Notes: generated by a model from the sequence alone, not told the origin. 64,000 bases of DNA from Roseburia zhanii (GCF_014287635.1 NZ_JACOPH010000002.1:62001-126000), one strand, 5' to 3'. Positions 44,302 to 53,943 are shown, counted from the first letter of the stretch. Program-made: numbers and translations.

Positions 44302-44349
44302 GTCTGTCTTTTCCTCCGTTTTCTACAGTATCAACACTGTACTGCATTT

Positions 44350-44378
44350 AATCTAGCACAGTTTTTTCCTGTTGACAA
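44350..44378 (-). promoter_or_regulatory. Candidate promoter of gltX
   Basis: Minus strand: -35 TTGTCA (44378-44373), 17-base spacer, -10 TAGATT (44355-44350). It lies in the 88-bp gap between feoB and gltX. Confidence 0.6.
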
Positions 44379-44389
44379 GTCATTTCCAA

Positions 44390-46396
44390 TTAAAACAGGA
44401 TTCGAGCAATCTGATATATGCCAAATGACACGATCCATGCCACAACACACTGCAGAATCACAACAAGAAGTGCTTCCCGTCTGTTTCCCATTTCTCTTTT
44501 TATGGAGGCGATTGCTGCTACACATGGTGTATACAAAAGAGTAAATACCAAAAAGCTTACAGCAGATGCTTTTGTAAACAATCCTGATAATGCAGATGCA
44601 AGTTCCGACATATTTGTTCCTAACAACACACTCATAGTACTTACTACTGCTTCTTTTGCTGTAAATCCGGTGATCAGGGAAGTTGAGATTCTCCAGTCTC
44701 CAAATCCTAATGGAACAAACACCGGTGCAATCCATCTTCCTAGCATTGCGAGCAGGCTGTCAGCACTATTTGCTACTACATTAAATCTCGTATCAAATGT
44801 CTGTAAAAACCAAATGACAATCGTAGCAAGAAAAATGACTGTAAATGCTCTCTGTACAAAATCTTTTGCTTTATCCCACATCAAAAGCAATACACTCTTC
44901 GCTGACGGCAGTCTGTAATTTGGAAGTTCCATAACAAATGGAATGGAATTTCCCTTAAATCCCGTATGGTTTAAAACAAATGCCATGATAATTCCCACTA
45001 TGATACCGGTTACATACAAAAGAATCATGGCAAGTGCTGCATATTCAGGAAAAAATGCTGCTGTAAAAACAGCATAGATCGGGATTTTTGCCGAGCAGCT
45101 GATAAACGGAACTAACATGATCGTCATTTTCCGGTCACGTTCCGATGCTAATGTCCTGCTTGCCATAACTGCCGGAACTGTACATCCAAATCCAACCAGC
45201 ATCGGTACAAAACTTCTACCGGAGAGCCCGATCTTCCTTAAGAGTTTATCCATTACAAATGCAATCCTTGCCATATAACCGGAATCCTCTAAGATAGAAA
45301 GGAAGAAGAACAATACCACGATAATCGGCAGAAAACTAAGCACACTTCCCACTCCTGCAAAAATACCATCGATCACCAGACTATGTACAACCGGATTGAT
45401 CCCATAATCGGTCAATGCCTGATCCACCCAGTTTGTTACTACATCGATACCTATACTAAGCCAGTCACTAAGAGCCGCCCCTATGACATGAAATGTCAGA
45501 AAGAATACCATAAACATAATTCCCAAAAACATAGGGATCGCAAGATATTTATTGGTCAATACATTATCAATCTTAACACTTCTTATATGTTCCCTGCTTT
45601 CCTGGCATTTTGTAACTGTATTCTCGCATACTTTTTCAATAAATGTATAACGCATATCTGCTAATGCAGCATTCCGGTCCATATGATGGTCTGTTTCCAT
45701 CTCCTCAATACTATGCTGCATCATATCATATTCATTCTGGCTCAACGCAAGACGCTTGATGATCGTTTCATCACCTTCTACGATCTTCGTTGCCGCAAAT
45801 CTTGGTGACATACCGATATTCTGTGCATGGTCTTCGACCTGATGCGATACTGCATGGATACAGCGGTGAACAGCACCTTTTTCACAAAAATCCTTTACCT
45901 TTGGCTTCACCCTGTTTTTTGCTACATGAAAAATAGATTTACTCAGATCTTCAATTCCTTCATTTTTAGCAGCACTGATCGGTATAACCGGTATACCGAT
46001 CTCTTCCGACATCTTTGCAATATTGATAGAGCCACCATTGTTCCGCACTTCATCCATCATATTAAGTGCTAATACCATCGGAACATCCATCTCTAACAGC
46101 TGCAATGTCAGATACAGATTTCTCTCTATATTTGTAGCATCGACAATATTAATGATGCCATCTGGTTTTTCATTTAAAATGAAATCCCTTGTCACGATCT
46201 CCTCACTCGTATACGGTCGTAATGAATAGATTCCCGGCAGATCCACCACCTGAGCATCCCTTACTGTACGCATCTGTCCTATTTTCTGATCTACTGTTAC
46301 CCCCGGAAAGTTACCAACATGCTGATTTGAACCAGTTAATTGATTAAACAGTGTGGTCTTCCCGCAGTTTTGATTTCCAACAAGTGCAAATATCAT
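44390..46396 (-). CDS. feoB: Ferrous iron transport protein B
   Basis: 668 residues. The N-terminal G domain has GNQNCGKT (7-14), DLPGIYSL and NMMDEV. A helical GDI-like region follows, then a membrane domain from about residue 280 with Gate-type segments (GFGCTVPAVMASRT and FISCSAKIPIYA). FeoB imports Fe2+ across the inner membrane. Its start overlaps the feoA stop by four bases (ATGA). Confidence 0.97.
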   Translation of the reverse strand: MIFALVGNQNCGKTTLFNQLTGSNQHVGNFPGVTVDQKIGQMRTVRDAQVVDLPGIYSLRPYTSEEIVTRDFILNEKPDGIINIVDATNIERNLYLTLQLLEMDVPMVLALNMMDEVRNNGGSINIAKMSEEIGIPVIPISAAKNEGIEDLSKSIFHVAKNRVKPKVKDFCEKGAVHRCIHAVSHQVEDHAQNIGMSPRFAATKIVEGDETIIKRLALSQNEYDMMQHSIEEMETDHHMDRNAALADMRYTFIEKVCENTVTKCQESREHIRSVKIDNVLTNKYLAIPMFLGIMFMVFFLTFHVIGAALSDWLSIGIDVVTNWVDQALTDYGINPVVHSLVIDGIFAGVGSVLSFLPIIVVLFFFLSILEDSGYMARIAFVMDKLLRKIGLSGRSFVPMLVGFGCTVPAVMASRTLASERDRKMTIMLVPFISCSAKIPIYAVFTAAFFPEYAALAMILLYVTGIIVGIIMAFVLNHTGFKGNSIPFVMELPNYRLPSAKSVLLLMWDKAKDFVQRAFTVIFLATIVIWFLQTFDTRFNVVANSADSLLAMLGRWIAPVFVPLGFGDWRISTSLITGFTAKEAVVSTMSVLLGTNMSELASALSGLFTKASAVSFLVFTLLYTPCVAAIASIKREMGNRREALLVVILQCVVAWIVSFGIYQIARILF

Positions 46397-46626
46397 ATCT
46401 CTGCCTCCGTATCGACTTCAATCTTCATTGCTTCCTCTTTCCGGATCGTAAGTTCATACCCCCGTATCCGGATCTCGATCGGATCTCCCATTGGAGCAAC
46501 CTTTTTTATAACCACATGTGTTTTTGGAATGAGACCCATATCCAAAAGCCGACAGCGCAATGCACCTTCTCCACCAACGACAGTAATCACTGCTTCCTGT
46601 CCAACTGGCAATTTATCTAATGTCAT
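46393..46626 (-). CDS. feoA: Ferrous iron transport protein A
   Basis: 77 residues with an SH3-like fold pattern: LDKLPVGQEAVITVV, RCRLLDMGLIPKT and the closing IRIRGYELTIRKEEAMKI. FeoA is a small cytoplasmic partner of FeoB. It is the first gene of the feoAB pair behind the promoter at 46670-46698. Confidence 0.95.
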   Translation of the reverse strand: MTLDKLPVGQEAVITVVGGEGALRCRLLDMGLIPKTHVVIKKVAPMGDPIEIRIRGYELTIRKEEAMKIEVDTEAEI

Positions 46627-46646
46627 ATCTTTATCCTGCCTTTCCC

Positions 46647-46662
46647 GTTAGGATTTTCTAAC
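46647..46662 (-). promoter_or_regulatory. Candidate metal-regulator operator of feoAB
   Basis: Inverted repeat GTTAG (46647-46651) / CTAAC (46658-46662) with a 6-base spacer, lying at about +2 to +17 of the predicted transcript. It resembles half-sites of DtxR/IdeR-type iron repressors more than a Fur box. Confidence 0.4.
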
Positions 46663-46669
46663 CAAGACA

Positions 46670-46698
46670 AGTGTATGCTAATTGAGAAAAATTGTCAA
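46670..46698 (-). promoter_or_regulatory. feoAB promoter
   Basis: Minus strand: perfect -35 TTGACA (46698-46693), 17-base spacer, -10 TACACT (46675-46670). The -35 box overlaps the last codons of the upstream gene. An inverted repeat AATTGA/TCAATT (46680-46700) spans it. Confidence 0.65.
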
Positions 46699-47144
46699 TT
46701 ACTCTTTTTCATATATTGTTCTAAAATTCCGGCAGCAAGTCCGACCATCTTGACACAGGGACGTTTTTTATAATATTCCTGTGTCCGCTTTGATGGTGTC
46801 GCTGCATGATCTTTTCCTTCTATGCCTAATAGTTCCCTGCAGATAATACTTCCTGTTTCTTTTTTAAACTCCGATGCTAAATACTGTACTCTTTCATAGT
46901 GCTCTTTTTTTGCAATATCGTCTTTTGGATCATCATATCCATACAATACACCTGCCACAAATGCCATACCGCTGACTGCTCCACAAACTTCCCTCATTCT
47001 TCCCATACCTCCGCCAAAGGAAGATATCATCCGCATGACTGTTTTTTGATCCATCTGCATTTCTTTGGCAAATGCCCCGGCTACAGACTGTGCACAGTTA
47101 TATCCTTCTAAAAAAAGTTTCTCTGCTTCTTCCTGTTTACTCAT
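46695..47144 (-). CDS. C_GCAxxG_C_C family protein
   Basis: 149 residues with the spaced cysteines of the family: YNCAQSV near residue 17, then EVCGAVSG, ICRELLG and RPCVKMV. The cysteines suggest a metal or redox cofactor; no function is established. One possible membrane-active segment (MAFVAGVLYGY) is too short to call. It follows the 391-residue gene by 25 bases and precedes feoAB. Confidence 0.88.
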   Translation of the reverse strand: MSKQEEAEKLFLEGYNCAQSVAGAFAKEMQMDQKTVMRMISSFGGGMGRMREVCGAVSGMAFVAGVLYGYDDPKDDIAKKEHYERVQYLASEFKKETGSIICRELLGIEGKDHAATPSKRTQEYYKKRPCVKMVGLAAGILEQYMKKSN

Positions 47145-47169
47145 ATTTCGTTTTACCTTTCTTTTCTGA

Positions 47170-48345
47170 TCAGATTGACAGATTATCGATCGAATTGATG
47201 ATCTGTCTGACTTCCGGTGTATTGATATGTTCTTTTCTTAACATACGGTCAACTTCATCCCGCCGTTCTCTGATATTCTGCATATTATACTCGATCCGAG
47301 AACGTAACTTCTGTCTGCGCACGATCAGATTATGTTTTACTTCTACCATTTCTTTCTTGTCTACCAACGCAGACGACTGATTGATCCAGACACTTGCATC
47401 ATACAACCGGTAACGCTTTAACAAGCGCACTAATTTGGTATTGAAATATTCCAGATCCTCATTGGTCTGTCTGAATTTTTCACGCTCTTTGACTTCATTT
47501 AAGTACTGCTCCCAGAGATATTTTAACTCATAGGCATTTTTTACATGATATTTTTCTCTGGCATAATCAACCGCATTGGTCACATTGACATATTTGAATT
47601 TAACCTTATTGAGAAGCACGATCGCATGGTTCATATTCACTTCGGAACGTTTGATCTCCGTCTGGTTCGATGACATTTTAATGAAAATGCAAAAGCTGCC
47701 GACCGCTGCAATCAATATTACAGACATCCACGCATATGTCGTATCGGTATGAAAACCGATCTGTAATACCAGCAAGATGACCATGCTGGCAAAAAATACG
47801 CCAAGCAGGACAAACGAAAGCATCTTTAGTATCTTCTGTTGATGGAGCAGTTCTAATTTATTATAATACCATTCCGTCTTTTCGCCCTCTAAATAATTCA
47901 TGTCTTTTTTGACTGCATTCTGGTAGGTTTCATTCGTCTGTAACCGTATGATCGCATCCGGTATCGTATCTTCTTCCTGCTGCATCTGCACAAACTGTAC
48001 ATCAGAGATCCTTTTTTCGGAATTCTGGTATTCATCCCGCAGGCGGTCTAATTTCTGCACATTTTCAGCTGCCCCGCGGATCGCATCTGCTTCTTCATCC
48101 GGCAGGTCTTCTAAGATCTGGATATCATTCAGATAATCTGTCACGATCTTATACTCTGCTTTTTCTTCTTCGATTTCCTTAGATGCTTCTATAATCTGTT
48201 CACAGCAGTCTAAGATATAATGCTGGACTTTTTTGTTACCGCTGTAGTCTTCTTTAAATGTTCCTTCAAGCTGTGCCTGCCTGCCCTCATTTTTCTTTCT
48301 TTCCGCTTCTAATTTTTTTGCTTTACGCCTCTTAAAAAATCCCAT
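47170..48345 (-). CDS. Unrecognised coiled-coil membrane protein
   Basis: 391 residues, family not recognised. The N-terminal 165 residues are highly charged coiled coil. Two membrane helices follow (about 170-195 LSFVLLGVFFASMVILLVL and 203-222 AWMSVILIAAVGSFCIFI), then a second coiled coil to the end rich in Arg, Lys and Tyr. Both charged ends are likely cytoplasmic, joined by a hairpin of two helices. It is the fourth gene of the DUF5717-DUF5716 cassette, 13 bases after the TPR-like gene, and could anchor the others to the membrane (inference). Confidence 0.75.
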   Translation of the reverse strand: MGFFKRRKAKKLEAERKKNEGRQAQLEGTFKEDYSGNKKVQHYILDCCEQIIEASKEIEEEKAEYKIVTDYLNDIQILEDLPDEEADAIRGAAENVQKLDRLRDEYQNSEKRISDVQFVQMQQEEDTIPDAIIRLQTNETYQNAVKKDMNYLEGEKTEWYYNKLELLHQQKILKMLSFVLLGVFFASMVILLVLQIGFHTDTTYAWMSVILIAAVGSFCIFIKMSSNQTEIKRSEVNMNHAIVLLNKVKFKYVNVTNAVDYAREKYHVKNAYELKYLWEQYLNEVKEREKFRQTNEDLEYFNTKLVRLLKRYRLYDASVWINQSSALVDKKEMVEVKHNLIVRRQKLRSRIEYNMQNIRERRDEVDRMLRKEHINTPEVRQIINSIDNLSI

Positions 48346-48358
48346 GTTCTACCCTTTC

Positions 48359-49054
48359 TTACCTGCGGCTTTTCCGATAGGTATCTTTCCAAGTTTCAAT
48401 GACTGTCTGTGGCATCTCAAAATTCGATATATGTTCTTCTTGCGCTTGTGGCAGTTTTCCTGCTGCTAACTGTTCTGCTGCCTCTTTTGCCTGTTTCGAA
48501 GCAGGATTCTGGTTCCTTTCATAAGCCATTTCATAACACTTTGCTGCTTCTTCAAACAAAAATTGTCTGGCATAGGCTGTACCTAAATTATGATAGATAT
48601 TTCCTTCTAACAAGCCTGACACTTCAGGAGATTCTAATAATTTCTGATATGCTGTCTGGCTCATGTAATACCGCCCTTTTTCTAAAAAACGGTCTGCCCT
48701 GATCTTTTGACATTCTGTTTCGCTTTTATTTTCAAATTCCTGTAATTTTTCCTGCATCCCATATAATTCTTCTCTTGTACAGTAACTACATGCAGATACA
48801 AGTGCCGTCACAAATTCTGTAAGGCTGCCGCCTTCTGAGACGATCTTTTTTAGCTGAGAAGAAAGTGTTTCTAATTTCAATTCTTTTTTCAGCCAGCAGA
48901 TCAGTTCCTCGTCCATAAAAGAAGGCTCGATCAGATCAATATTTAACTGCATATAACAGCACAGTTCTTCTAATGAATAGACATTCAGCGAACCACTTTC
49001 CACATAATAGGGTACAGAAGCCAATTCGCTGCTGCACAAAAGCAATTCTCCCAT
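48359..49054 (-). CDS. Unrecognised TPR-like protein
   Basis: 231 residues. The C-terminal half has TPR-like helix pairs: GRYYMSQTAYQKLLESPEVS, IYHNLGTAYARQFLFEEAAKCYEMAYE. The N-terminal half is acidic with no clear motif. Cytoplasmic, no signal peptide. AAAGGAGG precedes the ATG. It is the third gene of the cassette, with 12 bases from the Hsp70-like gene and 13 to the membrane protein, so a scaffold role in a complex is inferred. Confidence 0.75.
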   Translation of the reverse strand: MGELLLCSSELASVPYYVESGSLNVYSLEELCCYMQLNIDLIEPSFMDEELICWLKKELKLETLSSQLKKIVSEGGSLTEFVTALVSACSYCTREELYGMQEKLQEFENKSETECQKIRADRFLEKGRYYMSQTAYQKLLESPEVSGLLEGNIYHNLGTAYARQFLFEEAAKCYEMAYERNQNPASKQAKEAAEQLAAGKLPQAQEEHISNFEMPQTVIETWKDTYRKSRR

Positions 49055-49066
49055 AAAAGCCTCCTT

Positions 49067-50296
49067 TTATTTATCACAGGACATTTCATATTCCCACACT
49101 TTATCTGAACTTTTGACTAATTCCCCAAATCCCATATCACGGATCGTAAAGGACACTTTATCTGCTGACACCGGTTTTGCTGTGATCCTGAGTCTGCTCA
49201 TCTTATCTTTTCGATCCGGAAATCCGTCTAAATCTAATGTTTTTACAACTGCCTCCCTGCTCTTTGGCGGCTGCAGATATAAGTCTATCGAAGGTTTCCC
49301 GCTTAAGATCACTTCACAGGTACTTCCTGCCTCATACCAGTTATCCCCTGCTGTTAACAGTGATAAAAATTCTGTTTTGTCAAGCTGTCTTACTTTTAAG
49401 CTGACATTGACTTTTAATTCGCTGTCACCTAAATAAATATACTGCCAGTCCACTTTTCCTGCCCTGACTGCTGCCGCATAACAGGCACCTTTACAGAACA
49501 GGTTCTTGCCCATAAAAGTTCTCCGATTTCTGCATAGGACAGACAATGATCTTTTCAACCAGTTTCCTTCAAAACCGTCACCAATCAGATAGACGCTTGA
49601 AACCACATTTTTTGCAAGGGAATCTTCGGCAATCACCGCAAATTCTGCATCTCTGTCCTTTAACATGGCATCATAGATTTTCTCATCGATCGTCACTACC
49701 TGCGGGACAGTTCGCCTGTCATGGCTAAGTTTAAAAAAGAGCAGTTTTTTGGAAGTGTAATAATAGAGTGCCACATCATGCAGGCAAAGTTCCCTGCTCT
49801 GGCTGAGTGCATAATAATAAAAACTTTCCCTATAATCTACAAGCATCAATTTTTCTGCCGGAAGTAAGATCCGTTCTGCAAACTGTAACAGCAGTTCTCT
49901 TACTTCCTGGTTCACAGATTCTAACGTGATCACCAGCTTATCTAAACTGTTCTCCCCTTCAAAAGCCAGCGGAAGTCCTAACAATTTTTTAAGAAATACA
50001 AATAAAAGTTCCGCTGTATCATAAATAATCCCTTCGACTTCTACCGGTTCATGAACCAATGCACGCTTTAATAAACCTTCGATACAGGGTGTCTTTTCTT
50101 CTCTTGCATACCGTTTTGCTTCTTCCCCAAAAAACCACTGTCCGACACCTTTTCTTTTTGAAACGCACAGTGGGATCTGATAGACTTCACTTCCGGTCAC
50201 CATACTAAATGTGGAAGGTTCTGACATACCGTCTGCATAACAGCTTATCATCGCATATTTTTCATTCAGATCAATCCCAACGTATCTTCCTGTCAT
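49067..50296 (-). CDS. DUF5716 family Hsp70/actin-fold protein
   Basis: About 409 residues from ATG 50296, six bases after GGAG; an ATG at 50308 is in frame but would cover that site. The first strand pair GRYVGIDLNEKYAMISCY looks like the phosphate-1 loop of Hsp70/actin folds, and VYLIGDGFEGNW like the adenosine loop. The phosphate-2 position (LHDVALYYYTS) lacks the usual DxGxxT. A C-terminal beta region (about 300-409) may equal a substrate-binding part. Nucleotide binding is inferred. Second gene of the cassette. Confidence 0.82.
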   Translation of the reverse strand: MTGRYVGIDLNEKYAMISCYADGMSEPSTFSMVTGSEVYQIPLCVSKRKGVGQWFFGEEAKRYAREEKTPCIEGLLKRALVHEPVEVEGIIYDTAELLFVFLKKLLGLPLAFEGENSLDKLVITLESVNQEVRELLLQFAERILLPAEKLMLVDYRESFYYYALSQSRELCLHDVALYYYTSKKLLFFKLSHDRRTVPQVVTIDEKIYDAMLKDRDAEFAVIAEDSLAKNVVSSVYLIGDGFEGNWLKRSLSVLCRNRRTFMGKNLFCKGACYAAAVRAGKVDWQYIYLGDSELKVNVSLKVRQLDKTEFLSLLTAGDNWYEAGSTCEVILSGKPSIDLYLQPPKSREAVVKTLDLDGFPDRKDKMSRLRITAKPVSADKVSFTIRDMGFGELVKSSDKVWEYEMSCDK

Positions 50297-50322
50297 CTTC
50301 TTCTCCATTTCAGATCATACTG

Positions 50323-53300
50323 CTATAATGTCGTAAATAGTGCTTTTGTCAATTCTTCTAACTGCTCATATTCCTGCATCTTATCTGCCAAACCTTCCAT
50401 ATCGGCTGTCGTCTGTAATAAAATGATCTCATTTAACCGTTCATAACGGCCGCCTCCTGCTTCTTCATACACTTCGCTGCAGGTGATCTGGTCACTTTCT
50501 GTCACTTCCATCTGACCATCGATCTCCTCCGTGATATAATACTGGATCGCATCTCCAAAAAAGAGGATCATTTCTTTTACAAAAACTCCGTCATACATCT
50601 CTGCCATTTCTTCTGTCAGATAGTCACTGTTTTCTTCTAATAATTTGTAATGAAGCTGTATGCGGCTGTTCTTTTGTGCATGATATTCGATATAATACTT
50701 ATCTTTTAACTGGTATTTTAAAAGTATCTTCTCTGGAAACTCTTTATAAAAAGCAAACCGGATTCCCTCTAACAGATATTTTTTCAGTAAAATTTCTGCA
50801 TTCTTTTTCTGCTTCTCTGTCAATAAAACTGCCAATGCATAATGCTTTAATAATGCTAATTCACAGATCATGTTTACCTTTGATCCTTCTTCATAGAAGG
50901 TTTCAAGATCTAAAAAAAATCCTTCCGGTGCGATCACATCTTTTGTAAAACTGTAATAAGAAAAATACGAAAGATATGCCTCTTTGATCCTGCCGCTCCC
51001 TTTTGTCTTGTAACAGTTATAAATCCGGTCTGCACAATCTACAAATTCATTCGTATATAACATCTGCACAACGATCCGCTCTGACAGTGCCCAGGTATCG
51101 ATCCCAAAACTATCTGCACTCTTAAAGACCGCCGTCATCACCTTAGTAGCCCCATTATAATATCTGCACAGATACTCTAATAAGACATCATTATATTTTC
51201 CTTCGATAAAAACGTCTGCACAGTACTGTAATAGGTTTTCATCTTCTGCAAAGTCGATTCGTCTGATCTGGTCGGATAAAAGCAATACTTTTGCAGATGG
51301 TGAAAGCTGTTCAAATCCATATTCTAAAACAATCTGATATGCCTGTTCATATAATCTGTTTTCCACACATAATTCTAAGACACTTCCCCTTGCCTTTGGC
51401 ATCATCAGGGAAATCTCCACGCCCTTTAACTGTTTTTCCATTTCTTTTACCTGCTCTAATTTTGAAAGCAGATAAAACATCTTCGGAAACAGCCATGCCT
51501 TATAGGATAAGCTGACTTCTTCTGCGGTCATGATTGCCTGAAAATAAGGCAGATCTTTTTCCTCAAAAATCTCCTGTGCTTCTCTGTTTGCAAAATAATA
51601 TAACAGATATGGCAGTTTCCCTGGTGCATTTTTCATACAGATCCTTAGATACCGTCCCGGATACATCAGTTTTTCTAACTGCCATGAGATACTTCCGCTG
51701 TAACGGTTTCCATTAGAATCTTCTATAAAAACACTATAATCATTCGAATATAATGGGAAATATGCCACTCCCGAAACAAGCGGAACGACGATCGGATGCT
51801 CTAACTGTTTCTGTAAGATCACAACACTTGCCGCCTTCGGTGCAAAACAAGTGAGTTTATGTATGAACAATACATCCGAAAGCACCTCGGAAAGCTGCAT
51901 GGAATATACTCCATGGGATAGGATATCCTCATATATGACAGCTAAATTATCGTCCATATGCTTCTGCTCCATCTGCTCATAAGCAAACTTCTCCATCGCC
52001 GGATAATATTGTTCATATAGTTCGGGCTGTTTTACCTTTGCAGCGATCATATTGACATATAAAACTGCTTTCTGCCGGTAACCTAACTGTGTATTATATT
52101 TAAAATACATCTGGATGATCCGTGGCACTTCCTGTACACTTCTTGCATCCATCGATAACAGATATGCTTCATACAGACCGGTAATACATAACCTCTGTTC
52201 AATGCCTTTTTCATACCATATAAAAAAACGTTTTCCGTATTTCTGGTTGCGGATCAGATAACCGCAGATCACAGGAAGAATCTCATCTTCCCCGACAAGT
52301 TCATAACAGGCTTCTAACAATAACAGATGTAATCGCTGATAAGAAAGCCGCTCCGGAAATACAGAGACCACCTGCTCTGCTAATGCAGTATTTAAGATTT
52401 TTTGTTTTCTTGCCCAGTTTAAGATTTCCCATTCAAATTCCCCTAACTGGTTCAAAAGATACGGTTCCTGCATATACAAACAATATACCTCTACATATAA
52501 CAGCGGGCTTTTCACACCGGACATGATCCGTTCTTCTAACGCACGCAGTTTCTGATAACGGTTTTTCGCATATTCTTCTTTTAAAAAGAGCATACACCAG
52601 AACAACATCGTATTCTCTTTGTGTTCCAGATAAACCTGCTCGATTGCACCATACAGACGGTTGATATAAAGTTCTTCGTGCTCCATCAGGGTACAGATAT
52701 ACATATAATATGCCCATTCGGGACTTCTCTGGTCTTTCCATCTCCGCTTGAAATCGCTTAAAATCCACTCTGCTTCCTGCCGCTGTCCGTTCACAAAAAA
52801 TGTCTGTGCCTTCATCAGCCTGTACCACATATTGTCAGTATCCATAGCGATCAGCCCATCAAGATCTTTACATGTTGCAGATGCCCATTTTCCGGTAACG
52901 GTCTTCTTCAACCGGTAGTCAATATACGATCTTAAGATCTTTGCATGTAACTGTTTTTTCTTTTTTCTAAGGGGATCATGTGCGTTTCCTTCATCTTCAT
53001 AAGTAGCACATACAGAGATCACAATTTCCTGATAGATATTTTTTATGGTAAGATACCCATAATTCCTGCCGCGATGCATCTTTTGGGGATTGATATAAAA
53101 ACCTGATTCTACGGTACTCCCCAAAAAATCTTCTGTGGTCATCCATTTCTTTTCCGGCTCTATAAAATCTGCATCACTTTCAATACTAAATTCCACATAA
53201 CCCCATGTGTTTTTTTTAAGCGTAACACTCCCTCTTAAGGTATCCATAACATGATAAAATTGAAACTCTGTCTGATCTGCTTCTAAGATAATCTTCTCTT

Positions 53301-53862
53301 TCAACTTACATCCTAACAAAAATTCTTCTAAATTATGATCTGTAGGTCTGCCCTTTGCCAGTCCGTTATATAAAAGACGTTCAGATACTTCGGTATGTTT
53401 TAAGATATGAATGAAACATGGGGAATAAAATATTTTTTCTGCTTCTTGATAATTGGTCTGTGCCAGCCTTGCAAAGTCGCGCAGTCCATGGATCTCTCCT
53501 GATTCCCCAGCTGCATAGAGTTTCGAAATAAGCACAACAAAAGAAAGGTTATATTCTCCCTGGTTACAAACAATGAAAAAATCACCTTTTAAAATATCAC
53601 CTTCCATCAGTCCTGCACTATGAAATTTGTATAAAATGCGTACTTCTTCTCCTTCAAACCTTGGAGTCAGACACTCCATTCGTGAATCAGAAGAATATAC
53701 CATGCCACGCACCGCTGTCTTATTGATGGCCGTAATGGTAAATTCTCCCATATATTCCCTGCCTTCAGGCACTGTGATCTCTATCCTGTTTACAGAAAAT
53801 TCGATTATGGGAGCAAGACACCAAACCCTGCCACATGCAAGTTCATCGATTCTCTTACGCAC
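50323..53862 (-). CDS. DUF5717 family large cytoplasmic protein
   Basis: 1179 residues, no signal peptide and no membrane helix. The N-terminus has two beta-rich, Ig/HYDIN-like segments: about 20-110 (ITVPEGREYMGEFTITAIN) and about 200-290 (GSVTLKKNTWGYVEFSIE). The rest is helical, Tyr- and Leu-rich, like a long TPR/superhelical solenoid (about 300-1100). Start is GTG with AGGTGG upstream. Function unknown; first gene of a four-gene cassette with the Hsp70-like DUF5716 protein next. Confidence 0.82.
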   Translation of the reverse strand: MRKRIDELACGRVWCLAPIIEFSVNRIEITVPEGREYMGEFTITAINKTAVRGMVYSSDSRMECLTPRFEGEEVRILYKFHSAGLMEGDILKGDFFIVCNQGEYNLSFVVLISKLYAAGESGEIHGLRDFARLAQTNYQEAEKIFYSPCFIHILKHTEVSERLLYNGLAKGRPTDHNLEEFLLGCKLKEKIILEADQTEFQFYHVMDTLRGSVTLKKNTWGYVEFSIESDADFIEPEKKWMTTEDFLGSTVESGFYINPQKMHRGRNYGYLTIKNIYQEIVISVCATYEDEGNAHDPLRKKKKQLHAKILRSYIDYRLKKTVTGKWASATCKDLDGLIAMDTDNMWYRLMKAQTFFVNGQRQEAEWILSDFKRRWKDQRSPEWAYYMYICTLMEHEELYINRLYGAIEQVYLEHKENTMLFWCMLFLKEEYAKNRYQKLRALEERIMSGVKSPLLYVEVYCLYMQEPYLLNQLGEFEWEILNWARKQKILNTALAEQVVSVFPERLSYQRLHLLLLEACYELVGEDEILPVICGYLIRNQKYGKRFFIWYEKGIEQRLCITGLYEAYLLSMDARSVQEVPRIIQMYFKYNTQLGYRQKAVLYVNMIAAKVKQPELYEQYYPAMEKFAYEQMEQKHMDDNLAVIYEDILSHGVYSMQLSEVLSDVLFIHKLTCFAPKAASVVILQKQLEHPIVVPLVSGVAYFPLYSNDYSVFIEDSNGNRYSGSISWQLEKLMYPGRYLRICMKNAPGKLPYLLYYFANREAQEIFEEKDLPYFQAIMTAEEVSLSYKAWLFPKMFYLLSKLEQVKEMEKQLKGVEISLMMPKARGSVLELCVENRLYEQAYQIVLEYGFEQLSPSAKVLLLSDQIRRIDFAEDENLLQYCADVFIEGKYNDVLLEYLCRYYNGATKVMTAVFKSADSFGIDTWALSERIVVQMLYTNEFVDCADRIYNCYKTKGSGRIKEAYLSYFSYYSFTKDVIAPEGFFLDLETFYEEGSKVNMICELALLKHYALAVLLTEKQKKNAEILLKKYLLEGIRFAFYKEFPEKILLKYQLKDKYYIEYHAQKNSRIQLHYKLLEENSDYLTEEMAEMYDGVFVKEMILFFGDAIQYYITEEIDGQMEVTESDQITCSEVYEEAGGGRYERLNEIILLQTTADMEGLADKMQEYEQLEELTKALFTTL

Positions 53863-53894
53863 GCTGCCACCTGTTTCTTCTATTTCTTATTTTA

Positions 53895-53922
53895 TTGATT
53901 TTTTATTAAGAATGATTATAAT
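53895..53922 (+). promoter_or_regulatory. Candidate promoter of the aminotransferase gene
   Basis: -35 TTGATT (53895-53900), 16-base spacer, perfect -10 TATAAT (53917-53922). It overlaps the divergent promoter at 53915-53943. Confidence 0.6.
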
Positions 53923-53943
53923 TACAATTAAAACTATTATAAA
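53915..53943 (-). promoter_or_regulatory. Candidate promoter of the DUF5717 cassette
   Basis: Minus strand: -35 TTTATA (53943-53938), 17-base spacer, perfect -10 TATAAT (53920-53915). Its -10 shares four bases with the plus-strand -10 at 53917-53922. Confidence 0.55.

Noticed and set aside
44302..44389. T-box leader for gltX, or feoB terminator in the same gap
   Set aside because: The gap is 88 bases with no T-box sequence. The CCTGTT/AACAGG repeat at 44369-44400 is followed by A-rich, not T-rich, sequence on the minus strand.
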